From Lachnospiraceae bacterium UBA1201 (GTDB taxonomy: Bacteria; Bacillota; Clostridia; Lachnospirales; Lachnospiraceae), in NCBI GenBank assembly GCA_002309675.1, contig DBXX01000070.1, positions 30,171 through 70,899 on the forward strand: a DNA stretch of 40,729 nucleotides. The letters run 5' to 3'. Shown here piece after piece: positions 1-9,187 of the stretch (position 1 is the first letter of the stretch; each line of letters opens with the position of its first letter). The notes under the pieces are model-generated. The model ran no database searches. It saw nothing but the letters and a program-made list of their open reading frames with translations, and was not told where the DNA came from. The position numbers and the translations under genes were made by a program.

Positions 1-132
1 GGGATCACCGTAAACACCATAAAAGAAGCAAAGAAAGCCGGGGCCAATGTATTTGTTGCCGGCACCGCGGTATTTCGCGGAGATATAAAAACCAATATAG
101 AAGCATTGTTCGAGGCATTGAAGTTACAATAG
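1..132 (+). CDS. rpe: Ribulose-phosphate 3-epimerase, C-terminal fragment
   Basis: This is the last 43 codons of a gene that begins before the window. The enzyme interconverts ribulose 5-phosphate and xylulose 5-phosphate in the pentose phosphate pathway. The visible tail contains GANVFVAGTAVF, which matches the phosphate-binding end of the TIM barrel in Rpe (usually AGA-VAGSAVF), followed by the closing helix. It reads without interruption from base 1 to the TAG at 130-132. The last base of the stop starts a short dyad (GGGCTT 132-137 / AAGCCC 143-148) just before the ribosome binding site of the next gene, so co-transcription is possible. Only the C-terminus is seen; another ribulose-phosphate-binding barrel protein cannot be fully excluded. 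Confidence 0.8.
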   Translation, partial: GITVNTIKEAKKAGANVFVAGTAVFRGDIKTNIEALFEALKLQ

Positions 133-160
133 GGCTTACAAAAAGCCCGGGAGGTGCGAT

Positions 161-1285
161 ATGACCGGTCTAAAAGCACTTAGGGAAAACGAAGAAGCTT
201 ACAAAGAGATGCTCAACGACGGCATCATTGCTTACGGAAACCTGGATCGCATGAAGATGCTGTTCCAGAAGCAGGAGACGGGAAAACCGCTGGTGATCGC
301 TTTCATCGGGGGTAGCATTACGCAGGGGTTTGCTGCGTCATTGCCCACCACCTGCTATGCTTACCGTGTCTACGACTGGTTCTGCAACCGTTTCCCGGAT
401 ACGCAGGTATCCTACGTGAATGCAGGAATCGGAGCGACGGATTCGTACTTCGGCGTGGCACGTGTAGCGGATGATGTTCTCGCATATCGGCCGGACTTCA
501 TCTTATTCGAGTATTCGGTGAATGATCCGGACAATGAATTCTACAAAGAGACCTACGAAGGCCTGATACGCCGCCTTCTGAAAGCGCCCGGTTTTCCGGC
601 CGTGATGGCGCTTAATAATGTTGTATATGCCGATGGCTCGGGTTCGCAGCGCGTTCACAACGAGATCACGAAAGCTTACGGGATCCCGACGGTCAGCATC
701 CGCGAATCGGTTTACCGTCGCATCCTCGACGGGCAGATCAGTATGTCGGAGATCACCTCTGACGGGCTGCATCCAAACGATGCTGGGCATAAGCTGGTGG
801 CAGATGTGATCTGCAACCTGTTGCGGTTCATTGACCGCTCGGACGGCATCGCGGTGCCGGTGACGGAGAACCGCTTTGAAGGTTGTGTGCGCCTGACAAA
901 TAATGACATAGAACCGATGCAGTGCTACGGCTTTTCGCGGGATGAGACCCGGCAGGAGAACTGTACCGACATCTTTAAGAACGGCTGGTATGGTTCCCTG
1001 GAAGGCAGTTTCATGACCTTCCGCATCAAATGTACGGGGATCGGCATCCAGTACCGGAAAACGAAGGATCTGCCGGCCCAGGTCGTACGTGTTACCCTGG
1101 ATCACGATCCGGCGACCGTCCGCATCCTCGATGCAAACTTTGACGAGACCTGGGGAGACTTGGCCTGCCTCGAATGTTGCTATGAAGATCTGCCGAATGA
1201 AGAGCATGAGCTTTCACTTGAGATCATCGAAGCGCACGAGGATGATGTGAAACCGTTTTATGTCCTAAGCCTGATCGTAGTCTGA
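161..1285 (+). CDS. SGNH/GDSL-type hydrolase (carbohydrate esterase-like)
   Basis: This 374-residue protein has the SGNH hydrolase blocks in order: FIGGSITQG with the likely nucleophile Ser52, FEYSVND with Asn121, and SDGLHPND with the Asp201/His204 pair. Such proteins remove acyl groups, often acetyl, from glycans, polysaccharides or lipids. After about residue 230 there is a second, beta-rich region of unknown role, which may be a carbohydrate-binding or jelly-roll module. No signal peptide is visible, so a cytoplasmic enzyme acting on imported oligosaccharides is likely. The start is preceded by GGGAGG at 149-154. The next gene is an alpha-galactosidase 10 bases downstream, which suggests deacetylation of galactosyl or mannosyl oligosaccharides. 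The substrate is inferred from context only. Confidence 0.8.
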   Translation: MTGLKALRENEEAYKEMLNDGIIAYGNLDRMKMLFQKQETGKPLVIAFIGGSITQGFAASLPTTCYAYRVYDWFCNRFPDTQVSYVNAGIGATDSYFGVARVADDVLAYRPDFILFEYSVNDPDNEFYKETYEGLIRRLLKAPGFPAVMALNNVVYADGSGSQRVHNEITKAYGIPTVSIRESVYRRILDGQISMSEITSDGLHPNDAGHKLVADVICNLLRFIDRSDGIAVPVTENRFEGCVRLTNNDIEPMQCYGFSRDETRQENCTDIFKNGWYGSLEGSFMTFRIKCTGIGIQYRKTKDLPAQVVRVTLDHDPATVRILDANFDETWGDLACLECCYEDLPNEEHELSLEIIEAHEDDVKPFYVLSLIVV

Positions 1286-1295
1286 AGGAGATCCT

Positions 1296-3491
1296 ATGTC
1301 CATTCAATATTGTGAAAAATGCATGTCCTTCTTCCTTCATACGCCGAATACGACCTACGTTATCGGCATCGTGAACGGTAAGTATCTCGGACATATCTAC
1401 TATGGAAAGAAAATACAGAATCAGAACCTGCGTCACCTGATGGGCGTGAAGGCGGATCCGTCCGCCGACAACATCAATCCCGGTGACACGGGCATTTTCT
1501 ATGATAATTTTCCGTTCGAATATAATTTCCGTGGAATCGGTGATTTCCGTGAATGTGCTCTGGATGTACATACCATGCAGGGCCATCATGGTGCTTTATG
1601 TGAATATCGTTCCCACAGGATATTTAAAGGAAAACCCACGCTAAAGAGCCTTCCGGCCACCTTTGGCAGCGTAGCGGAATGCGAGACTCTGGAGATCGAG
1701 CTGTTCGATCCCGTGATCTCCCTGACATTGACCCTTTCTTATACCGTATTCGCGGACAATGATGCGATCTGCCGCCATGTGCGCGTTCGCAACAGCGGAA
1801 GTGAGCCGGTCTACCTGGACCGCGTGCTTTCCGCACACTTATATCTGCCGGAGAATGCTTATGATGTGATCACCCTCCATGGCAGCTGGGGACGGGAACG
1901 GGGCATCTGCCGCCGGCCTGTATCGTATGGCATCAGCCGCGCATATTCCTCCCGTGGTGTTTCCAGCCATCAGGCGCAGCCTTTTATCGCCGTGATGTCA
2001 CCGAATACCGATCAGACAGCAGGCGAGGTCTATGCGATGAACCTGGTGTATTCCGGCAACTTCATCGCCCAGACGGATGGTCTGGTCAATGACGACGTGA
2101 TCCTGCAGATCGGTATCAATCCTGACGATTTCTGTTGGAAACTGGAGCCCGGGGAATACTTTACCACACCGGAGGCCGTCATGGTCTATTCGGCGCAGGG
2201 CCTCGGCGGAATGACCCGTACCTTCCATGACCTGTACCGCAAACATCTGATACGCGGAAAATACAAAGATTGCAAGCGACCGGTCCTGCTCAACAACTGG
2301 GAAGCGACCTATTTTGATTTCAATACGGAGAAACTGCTGGATATTGCCCGCAGCGCATCACAGCGTGGCATCGAGATGCTCGTTATGGATGACGGCTGGT
2401 TTGGCAATCGTTTCGACGACCACCGCGCCTTAGGTGACTGGGTGGTAAATGAAGAGAAACTGCCGGGCGGACTTCCTTATCTGGTTTCCGAGGTAAATAA
2501 ACTCGGAATGAAATTCGGCATTTGGTTTGAGCCTGAGATGGTATGTCCGGATTCCGATCTGTTCCGTGCGCATCCCGATTGGGCCATTCAGGTCCCGAAC
2601 CGCACCAATACGACGCTTCGTTGGCAATACGTTCTGGATATCACCAGACCGGAAGTTTTGGAATATGTATGGAACCGCTTGTACAGTGTTTTATCGAGTG
2701 CGAACATCGAATATGTGAAGTGGGACATGAACCGGGCCCTTACGAACATCGGAAGTCAGGATCTTCCGGCGGACCGGATCGGTGAGTTTTACCACCGTTA
2801 TACACTGGCCGTTTATGAATTACAAGGCCGTTTGACCTCGGAATTCCCGAAGCTGCTTTTGGAGAACTGCTCCAGTGGCGGAGGCCGTTTCGACCCCGGC
2901 ATGCTGTATTACAGTCCGCAGATCTGGTGCTCGGACGATACCGACGCGATCGAGCGATTGAAGATCCAGGAGGGCACGGCACTCATTTACCCGTTATCCT
3001 CGATCGGCGCCCATGTTTCAGTCTGCCCGAACCATCTGACCGGGCGCAGCGTTCCGTTTGAGACACGCGGTCACATCGCGATGCTGGGCACTTTCGGTTA
3101 CGAACTCGACATCACGAAACTGTCTGAGGAGGATCTGGAGATGATCCCGAAGCAGGTCGAGATGTACCATGAAAGCAACGATCTGGTGCGCGGAGGCGAT
3201 TACTACCGACTCGCTTCCTACGCGGAAAATCATTTTGTTGACGCCTATATTGTCGTTTCTAAAGATAAGTCGCGCGCACTTCTGACCATGGTCGCGGTTA
3301 CGTACCGCATCAACCACCGTGCATTTTTGCTTCGACTTCAGGGACTGGATCCGAACGCGAATTATTATATTCCCGCGATGGACAGTCATTTTACGGGCGA
3401 TGCACTCATGAATGCCGGCATTTTTATCCCGAGTCCGTGGGCGGGTGGCGATTATCGTTCCTTCGTCTGGAAGATCGAAAGAGAAGATTAA
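1296..3491 (+). CDS. Alpha-galactosidase, GH36 family
   Basis: This 731-residue enzyme hydrolyses terminal alpha-1,6-galactose from raffinose-family sugars or galactomannan oligosaccharides. It has the GH36 plan: an N-terminal beta-sandwich (about 1-320), a TIM barrel (about 325-650) and a C-terminal beta domain. Diagnostic motifs are LVMDDGWFG, FGIWFEPEM, YVKWDMNR with nucleophile Asp477, ENCSSGGGRFD, and CSDDTDAIERLKIQ carrying the acid/base Asp. Length and residue numbering fit bacterial GH36 enzymes closely. No signal peptide is seen, so it is probably cytoplasmic. It has a good AAGGAG site at 1284-1289 and sits between an esterase and a galactose mutarotase, forming a small galactoside-utilisation block. 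No sugar transporter or regulator of its own lies in the window. Confidence 0.95.
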   Translation: MSIQYCEKCMSFFLHTPNTTYVIGIVNGKYLGHIYYGKKIQNQNLRHLMGVKADPSADNINPGDTGIFYDNFPFEYNFRGIGDFRECALDVHTMQGHHGALCEYRSHRIFKGKPTLKSLPATFGSVAECETLEIELFDPVISLTLTLSYTVFADNDAICRHVRVRNSGSEPVYLDRVLSAHLYLPENAYDVITLHGSWGRERGICRRPVSYGISRAYSSRGVSSHQAQPFIAVMSPNTDQTAGEVYAMNLVYSGNFIAQTDGLVNDDVILQIGINPDDFCWKLEPGEYFTTPEAVMVYSAQGLGGMTRTFHDLYRKHLIRGKYKDCKRPVLLNNWEATYFDFNTEKLLDIARSASQRGIEMLVMDDGWFGNRFDDHRALGDWVVNEEKLPGGLPYLVSEVNKLGMKFGIWFEPEMVCPDSDLFRAHPDWAIQVPNRTNTTLRWQYVLDITRPEVLEYVWNRLYSVLSSANIEYVKWDMNRALTNIGSQDLPADRIGEFYHRYTLAVYELQGRLTSEFPKLLLENCSSGGGRFDPGMLYYSPQIWCSDDTDAIERLKIQEGTALIYPLSSIGAHVSVCPNHLTGRSVPFETRGHIAMLGTFGYELDITKLSEEDLEMIPKQVEMYHESNDLVRGGDYYRLASYAENHFVDAYIVVSKDKSRALLTMVAVTYRINHRAFLLRLQGLDPNANYYIPAMDSHFTGDALMNAGIFIPSPWAGGDYRSFVWKIERED

Positions 3492-3527
3492 ACCGCTGAG
3501 GCGGAATCAAATATAAGGAGAATGATT

Positions 3528-4595
3528 ATGATACTAGTTAACTCGGTATTTGGAACAACAAAAAAAGGAGAAGAGATCCGTAACTATGTGATGACGAATA
3601 AGAAGGGTATGGCCCTTACGGTCAGCAATTACGGCGCATTGCTCATCAGCCTTGCAGTTCCCGATAAGAAGGGAAAATGTGCCGACGTAGTTCTCGGTCT
3701 CAAGACACTCGAAGATTATTACAAGAATTCCTGCTTCCTCGGTGCGACTGTAGGACGCCACGCGAACCGCATCGGCGGTGCGAAGTTCACGATCAACGGA
3801 ACGACCTATGAACTCGAAAAGAACGACAATAAGATCAACAATCTTCACAGCGGTAAAAAAGGTTATCAGAACCGTGTATGGAAAGTGACCGGTACGCATG
3901 TGGATGATGAGAGCGCTTCCGTTACCATGACCCTGCATAGCCCGGATGGAGATCAGGGCTATCCCGGAAATGTCGACATTTCTCTCACTTACACGCTGAA
4001 GGAAGATGGCTCCGTTATGATCGGTTATTATGCAGTTCCGGATCAGGATACCATCATCAACCTGACGAACCACAGTTACTTCAACCTCGCCGGCCATGAC
4101 AGCGGCGACGTTCTGGATCAGATCGTTTGGATCGATTCCGACGCGGTGACCGAGACCGACTCCAAGTCGATCCCGAACGGTAATCTGGTGGCTGTTGCGA
4201 ACACACCGATGGATTTTAACACACCGAAGGCGATCGGCCGCGATATCAACCAGAACTATTATATGCTTAAGGACGCAGGCGGTTACGATCACAACTACGT
4301 TCTTAAAAATCCGGGCGGCATCCACAAAGTCGCTTTCATGTACGATCCGAAGAGCGGCCGAAAGATGGAAATTTACACCGACCTTCCCGGCATGCAGTTC
4401 TACACCGGTAACTATGTCGGAAAGAATAAGGTGACCGGTAAGAGCGGCAGCGTTTATGTAAAGCGCGCCGGCGCATGTTTTGAGACTCAGTATTTCCCGG
4501 ATGCGGTAAATCACGAGAACTTCGTTTCCCCTGTGATCCGTAAGGGCAATGCCTACACATCGACCACGATCTACAAGTTTTCTGTAGAAGGATAA
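3528..4595 (+). CDS. galM: Aldose 1-epimerase (galactose mutarotase)
   Basis: This 355-residue enzyme interconverts alpha and beta anomers of galactose or glucose, feeding galactose released by the upstream alpha-galactosidase into the Leloir pathway. Motifs include TVGRHANRI, NLTNHSYFNLAGH with the catalytic His, and GACFETQYFPDA with the catalytic Glu. Length is normal for the family. An ATG at 3522 is in frame, but it lies one base after AAGGAG (3515-3520). The ATG at 3528, with 7-base spacing, is the better start. No kinase or uridylyltransferase gene accompanies it here. Confidence 0.93.
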   Translation: MILVNSVFGTTKKGEEIRNYVMTNKKGMALTVSNYGALLISLAVPDKKGKCADVVLGLKTLEDYYKNSCFLGATVGRHANRIGGAKFTINGTTYELEKNDNKINNLHSGKKGYQNRVWKVTGTHVDDESASVTMTLHSPDGDQGYPGNVDISLTYTLKEDGSVMIGYYAVPDQDTIINLTNHSYFNLAGHDSGDVLDQIVWIDSDAVTETDSKSIPNGNLVAVANTPMDFNTPKAIGRDINQNYYMLKDAGGYDHNYVLKNPGGIHKVAFMYDPKSGRKMEIYTDLPGMQFYTGNYVGKNKVTGKSGSVYVKRAGACFETQYFPDAVNHENFVSPVIRKGNAYTSTTIYKFSVEG

Positions 4596-4616
4596 TTAAA
4601 CGAAAGGACTGTTCTT

Positions 4617-4931
4617 ATGGAGTGCAAGGAAGCATTGTCGTTGATTGACATGTACAATGAAGATAAGCTGCGCGGTACCCAGAAGGAGCAGTTCCTTTTG
4701 CATGTAAAAAACTGCTCCTCGTGTTACGAGGAGCTCGACATCAAATTCATCGTCACGCGCGGCCTGAAAGGACTGGATTCGAAGGAACCGACGGATTTCA
4801 ACTTTTCCGGGATGCTTCATTCGAAGATCGAAAAGGAGATGGGTCACATCAAACGCCACCACAGCGTTTTACAGACCGTCCTTCTGTTCATTCTGATCGT
4901 TCTGACCGCGCTGATGGTGATTCTGTTATGA
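4617..4931 (+). CDS. Small anti-sigma-like zinc-finger membrane protein
   Basis: This 104-residue protein has an N-terminal zinc-finger-like cluster (Cys3, His29, Cys33, Cys36, in HVKNCSSCYEEL) that matches the zf-HC2 layout found in anti-sigma factors. A charged linker follows, then one transmembrane helix at about 83-104 at the extreme C-terminus. There is essentially no extracellular part, and no ECF sigma factor is adjacent, so it may not be a classical anti-sigma factor. It lies between galM and polA with a plausible AAAGGA site at 4603-4608. Its role is unknown; a membrane-tethered sensor or scaffold is one possibility. Confidence 0.6.
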   Translation: MECKEALSLIDMYNEDKLRGTQKEQFLLHVKNCSSCYEELDIKFIVTRGLKGLDSKEPTDFNFSGMLHSKIEKEMGHIKRHHSVLQTVLLFILIVLTALMVILL

Positions 4932-4958
4932 TGAACGACTTCTTTTGAGGATAATGCT

Positions 4959-7667
4959 TTGGATAAGATACTTTTGATCGACGGATACAGTATCATCAAT
5001 CGCGCGTTTTACGGCCTGCCGATGCTTACAAATGCACAAGGTGAGCCGACGAACGGCGTCTATGGTTTTTTGAATATTCTCTTTAAACTGCTCGATGAGG
5101 AACAGCCGACCCATCTGGCGGTCGCTTTTGATGTAAAGGCACCGACGTTCCGTCATGAGATCTATAAAGAGTATAAGGGCACGCGTAAGCCGATGCCGCA
5201 GGAACTGACTATGCAGGTGCCCATGCTGCAGGAAGTACTTCATGCCATGAACGTGCCTTGTGTTTCCAAAGCCGGCCTGGAGGCCGATGATATCATCGGT
5301 ACATTGTCCCGGAAACTGGGCGACCGTATGCAGGTCGTGATCGTATCCGGAGACCGGGACCTTCTGCAGCTCGCGACCGACACGGTCCTGGTCCGCATCC
5401 CGAAGACTCATAAGGGGAAGACCGAGATATTCAATTACTATGCGAAGGATGTCCTGGCTGAATACGGCGTGACGCCGACAGAATTCATTGACCTGAAGGC
5501 ACTGCAGGGCGACACCTCCGATAACATTCCCGGCTTGCCGGGCGTCGGTCCGAAGACAGCGACCGAACTGATCGTCAAATATCACACCGTGGAAAATGCG
5601 GAGGCACATATTGACGAGATCACGAAAAAGAGCGTGCGTGAATCCTTTGAGCAGAACCGCGAACTGGCGCATCTGTCGAAGATCCTCGCAACGATCAATG
5701 TAAATGCCGAACTTGAATTCAACGTAGATGACGCGATCATCGACGATCTATATACGCCGCAGGCTTATGAGCTGATAAAGCGGCACAACTTCAAATCCCT
5801 GTTTAATCGTTTTGCCGAAGGCGGCAAGGCTTTGCAGGCGTCCGCAAAAGAAGAGAAGGCGGACGAAGAGAAGATCAATTATACGTTTGTTTCCTCGGTT
5901 GAGGAGGCGACCGCGATCCTCTCGAAGGCCGCGAAGCAGTCTGCAGTCGGAATGTCCTTCTGCGTCAGCAGTGATCCGCAGGACCGCCAGTGGTTCGGCG
6001 TCAGTGTTGCGTACGAAAATGAATCATACTACTTGACGATCTCGAATCCGTTTGAGGCGATGCTTCTGCATGAGCCGGTACGGATGGTATTTGAGAATAC
6101 GAAGGTCTACGTTTACGATCTGAAGAAGACTCTGCACCTGCTGGCGGACACAACGCAGAAGAGTGTCGAGGAGTTTTTGTCGCCGCTTAAGATGCGCGCG
6201 AAGGATGTTTCTGTGATGGTGTATCTTCTGAGCCCGCTGTCGCCGCCGGAGGATGCATTTTCCTGTGCGGCTTCGTATCTGAACGAGACCCATCAGACAC
6301 CTGCCGAGATCCTCGGCAAGAGTAAGGTGCAGGATGTCTACCTCGTTATGGAGGAGAAACTGGGAGCGTCCTATGCTGCGGAAGCAAGCTTAAATCTGCG
6401 CCTCGGAAAGAAGATGGAGCAGTTGATGGAAGAACGCGGAGAGCGTACACTCTACGATGAAGTGGAACTGCCTCTGGTCTACGGCCTGTTCCGTATGGAG
6501 CGTTATGGTATTTGCGTGGATGCGGCGGCTCTTCGCGAGTATTCGGTCGTTCTCGGTGAGAGCATCCGGAACCTCGAGGAAGATATCGTCCGTCTGGGCG
6601 GTGAGGAAGCGAAAGGTGTGAACCTGAACTCCCCGAAACAGCTGGGCGAATTCCTGTTTGAAACACTGAAACTGCCGGGCGGAAAGAAGACGAAGAGCGG
6701 TTATTCTACCGCGGCAGATGTACTTGATAAATTAGCTCCGGACTACGAGATCGTACGCATGATCTTGAAGTACCGGCAACTTACGAAACTGAAGTCGACC
6801 TATGCTGATGCATTGCCCGGCTATGTACGTGAGGACGGCAGGATCCACGGAACCTTTAACCAGACCGTGACGGCAACCGGCCGTATCAGCAGCGCGGATC
6901 CGAACCTGCAGAATATCCCGGTGCGCAACGAACTCGGAAAGCAGATCCGCAAGCTGTTCGTTCCCGCGCCCGGTTATATCTTCGTGGATGCCGACTATTC
7001 GCAGATCGAACTGCGTATCCTCGCACACATGTCGGAGGATGAGAACCTGATCGCAGCTTATCATCAGGATAAGGATATCCACGCGATCACGGCGGCTTCG
7101 GTCTTCCATGTTCCGCTTTCCGAGGTTACCCCACAGATGCGCCGAAATGCGAAGGCAGTCAATTTCGGTATCGTCTACGGCATCAGCGCGTTCGGACTGA
7201 GCGAAGACCTGTCCATCACGCGTAAAGAGGCGGAGCAGTATATCGAACGTTATTTTGCCACCTACCCGAAGGTCAAGGAGCTTCTGGACCGCCTCGTTGC
7301 GGACGCGGAGCGCCTCGGCTACTCCACGACATTGCTCGGACGTATCCGGCCCATTCCGGAATTAAAGGCATCCCAGTATATGACACGTGAGTTCGGCAAG
7401 CGTGTTGCGATGAATGCGCCCATTCAGGGAACGGCGGCAGATATCATAAAGATCGCGATGAATGCGGTCAATGCGGAACTGGTGTGCCGCAAACTGAATT
7501 CGCGCATCGTTTTGCAAGTTCACGACGAACTCCTGATCGAAGCAAAGCAGGAGGAAGTCGAGGAGGTTAAAGAACTGCTGGTTTCCTGCATGAAGAACGC
7601 AATGCACCTTTCGGTCGACCTGGAAGTTTCCGTTGCGACGGGGGAGAATTGGAATGATGCAAAATAA
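4959..7667 (+). CDS. polA: DNA polymerase I
   Basis: This 902-residue polymerase fills gaps and removes primers during replication and repair. The N-terminal third is the 5' nuclease domain (LLIDGYSIINRAFYG, GLEADDIIG, VSGDRDLLQL, GDTSDNIPG). The polymerase domain carries motif A (DYSQIELRILAH, near 677-690), motif B (RRNAKAVNFGIVYG, near 727) and motif C (QVHDELL, near 853). The intermediate region (about 300-480) keeps the fold length, but the segment where the proofreading Asp-x-Glu motif belongs reads VGMSFCVSS, so 3'-5' exonuclease activity is probably absent. The start is TTG at 4959, eight bases after GAGG; no in-frame ATG is available nearby. It overlaps coaE by 14 bases, so the two are translationally linked. 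Confidence 0.96.
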   Translation: MDKILLIDGYSIINRAFYGLPMLTNAQGEPTNGVYGFLNILFKLLDEEQPTHLAVAFDVKAPTFRHEIYKEYKGTRKPMPQELTMQVPMLQEVLHAMNVPCVSKAGLEADDIIGTLSRKLGDRMQVVIVSGDRDLLQLATDTVLVRIPKTHKGKTEIFNYYAKDVLAEYGVTPTEFIDLKALQGDTSDNIPGLPGVGPKTATELIVKYHTVENAEAHIDEITKKSVRESFEQNRELAHLSKILATINVNAELEFNVDDAIIDDLYTPQAYELIKRHNFKSLFNRFAEGGKALQASAKEEKADEEKINYTFVSSVEEATAILSKAAKQSAVGMSFCVSSDPQDRQWFGVSVAYENESYYLTISNPFEAMLLHEPVRMVFENTKVYVYDLKKTLHLLADTTQKSVEEFLSPLKMRAKDVSVMVYLLSPLSPPEDAFSCAASYLNETHQTPAEILGKSKVQDVYLVMEEKLGASYAAEASLNLRLGKKMEQLMEERGERTLYDEVELPLVYGLFRMERYGICVDAAALREYSVVLGESIRNLEEDIVRLGGEEAKGVNLNSPKQLGEFLFETLKLPGGKKTKSGYSTAADVLDKLAPDYEIVRMILKYRQLTKLKSTYADALPGYVREDGRIHGTFNQTVTATGRISSADPNLQNIPVRNELGKQIRKLFVPAPGYIFVDADYSQIELRILAHMSEDENLIAAYHQDKDIHAITAASVFHVPLSEVTPQMRRNAKAVNFGIVYGISAFGLSEDLSITRKEAEQYIERYFATYPKVKELLDRLVADAERLGYSTTLLGRIRPIPELKASQYMTREFGKRVAMNAPIQGTAADIIKIAMNAVNAELVCRKLNSRIVLQVHDELLIEAKQEEVEEVKELLVSCMKNAMHLSVDLEVSVATGENWNDAK

Positions 7668-8286
7668 GAAGATCGTCATCGGCGTGACCGGCGGCGTCGG
7701 TTCCGGAAAAACGGCCGTCTGTAATACGATCGCCGAAGAAGTAAATGCGAAACTTTTGATCGCGGATGACATGGCGAATCAGCTCATGTTACCCGGCGGG
7801 CTTACCTATCGTGCACTGATCGATGCGTTTGGTAACGACATCGTACGCAAGGAAGACGGACACATTGACCGTAAACTGCTGGCAGACCGCGTGTTCGCGA
7901 GCGGCGGATCGACCGAAACGATCAATAAGATCGTTCATCCCATCGTGATCGAACAGATCAAAAAGGAGATCGCCGCTTTCCGTTATTCGACCGAAGATAA
8001 CGATAATACTTCGGAGTTTCTGGTGATCGAGGCGGCCCTGCTTTTGGATACCGATATCCCTGAACTGTGCGATCGTATGTGGTATGTATTTGCGCCGGAG
8101 AGCGTGCGCATTTCCCGCTTGGTGGAATCGCGCGGATACAGCGTGGAGAAGTGTCATGCGATCATCGATAAACAGCGTAGCACGGGAGAATTCTTCGCGG
8201 CGGCGACGGATGTCATCCCGACAGGCTACGGTTTTAAAGTGACGGCCGAACACATTCGTCGCCTGCTCGGTAAGCTTAAGGGTTGA
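7654..8286 (+). CDS. coaE: Dephospho-CoA kinase
   Basis: This 210-residue enzyme phosphorylates dephospho-CoA in the last step of coenzyme A synthesis. It has the P-loop GVTGGVGSGKTAVC near the N-terminus, the LIADD segment that binds acceptor, HPIVIEQI, and the VIEAALLLDT motif of the family. The reading frame is open back to a TTG at 7633 inside polA. The ATG at 7654, seven bases after GGGGAG (7641-7646), is preferred; ATG 7657 is also possible. The polA-coaE pairing is common in Bacillota. Its stop codon lies inside the -35 hexamer of the next promoter. Confidence 0.93.
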   Translation: MMQNKKIVIGVTGGVGSGKTAVCNTIAEEVNAKLLIADDMANQLMLPGGLTYRALIDAFGNDIVRKEDGHIDRKLLADRVFASGGSTETINKIVHPIVIEQIKKEIAAFRYSTEDNDNTSEFLVIEAALLLDTDIPELCDRMWYVFAPESVRISRLVESRGYSVEKCHAIIDKQRSTGEFFAAATDVIPTGYGFKVTAEHIRRLLGKLKG

Positions 8287-8311
8287 AGTTTGCTCCGAAT
8301 GCTACTATAAT
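8283..8311 (+). promoter_or_regulatory. Sigma-A-type promoter for the walJ cluster
   Basis: TTGAAG at 8283-8288 and a perfect TATAAT at 8306-8311 are separated by 17 bases. The -35 box overlaps the coaE stop codon. The expected transcript would begin near 8318 with a leader of about 60 bases before walJ. Confidence 0.7.
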
Positions 8312-8376
8312 GGCATGGTACATTCAAACATAAATTGAGTCTGCACCCGCAGACCATAGACAAGGAATAAGTAACT

Positions 8377-9174
8377 ATGAAACTGACAAGTATCGCCAGC
8401 GGAAGCAGCGGCAACTGCACGCTGATCAGCGGAGGCGGCACGAGCATCCTGGTGGATGCCGGCATCTCCTGTAAGCGCATCAAGGAAAGTCTCGAGGCGC
8501 TCGGAGTCTCCCCCGAAACACTGGCAGGACTTATGATCACCCATGAACATTCCGATCATACGAGCGGACTCTTCATATTCGAGAAGCGCTTTCACGTGCC
8601 GATCTACGCGCCACAGGAGACTCTCGACGAGATCCGGCGTATGGATAAAAAAGGGGAGATCGATCCGGAGCTTTACCATCCGATCCAGGCGGACGAATGG
8701 CTGGCCATCGGAGATCTTTCGGTTCTGGCGTTCAATAATCTGCACGACGCCGCCTGTCCGGTCGCTTACCGTGTAGAATGTGCGGATCGTGCGGTTGCGG
8801 TATGTACCGACCTGGGAAATTATACCGGCTATACGGTACGCAATCTGCTGGGGCTGGATGCACTTCTTATCGAGAGCAACCACGATCTGAACATGCTTCA
8901 GGTCGGACCTTATCCTTATCAGCTTAAACGCCGCGTGATGAGCGATTACGGCCATCTGGCCAATGAACGCTGCGGCCAGCTACTATGCGAGATCGCAAAC
9001 CCGCGTCTCAAATACGTGGTATTAGGCCATTTGAGCCAGGAAAACAACATCCCGCAGCTCGCACTCGACACGGTACGGGCCGAAGTAAACGAAGGCATTG
9101 ATCCGGCATTGGCCGAACAGTTATATATTCTGGTCGCGAAACGTGACGAGATGACAGAAACCATAGAGTTTTAA
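8377..9174 (+). CDS. walJ: WalJ/YycJ-type metallo-beta-lactamase-fold hydrolase
   Basis: This 265-residue protein opens with the family hallmark SIASGSSGNCTLI. It carries the metal-binding motif THEHSDH at residues 55-61, further ligands in VCTDLGNYT and ESNHD, and the late VLGHLSQENN. WalJ (YycJ) proteins are metal-dependent nucleases linked to DNA replication and repair and to cell-wall homeostasis. In many Bacillota the gene sits with walRK; here it is separated from any two-component system and instead leads an ACT, DUF711 and tmcAL run. It has its own promoter. The assignment to the fold is firm; the exact substrate is taken from family knowledge. Confidence 0.85.
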   Translation: MKLTSIASGSSGNCTLISGGGTSILVDAGISCKRIKESLEALGVSPETLAGLMITHEHSDHTSGLFIFEKRFHVPIYAPQETLDEIRRMDKKGEIDPELYHPIQADEWLAIGDLSVLAFNNLHDAACPVAYRVECADRAVAVCTDLGNYTGYTVRNLLGLDALLIESNHDLNMLQVGPYPYQLKRRVMSDYGHLANERCGQLLCEIANPRLKYVVLGHLSQENNIPQLALDTVRAEVNEGIDPALAEQLYILVAKRDEMTETIEF

Positions 9175-9187
9175 GAGAGGTATGAAC

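Noticed and set aside
3534..4514. 326-codon open frame on the - strand inside galM
   Set aside because: It lies wholly opposite a clear galM, has no good ribosome binding site and no recognisable motif. Long antisense frames are common opposite genes with this codon bias.
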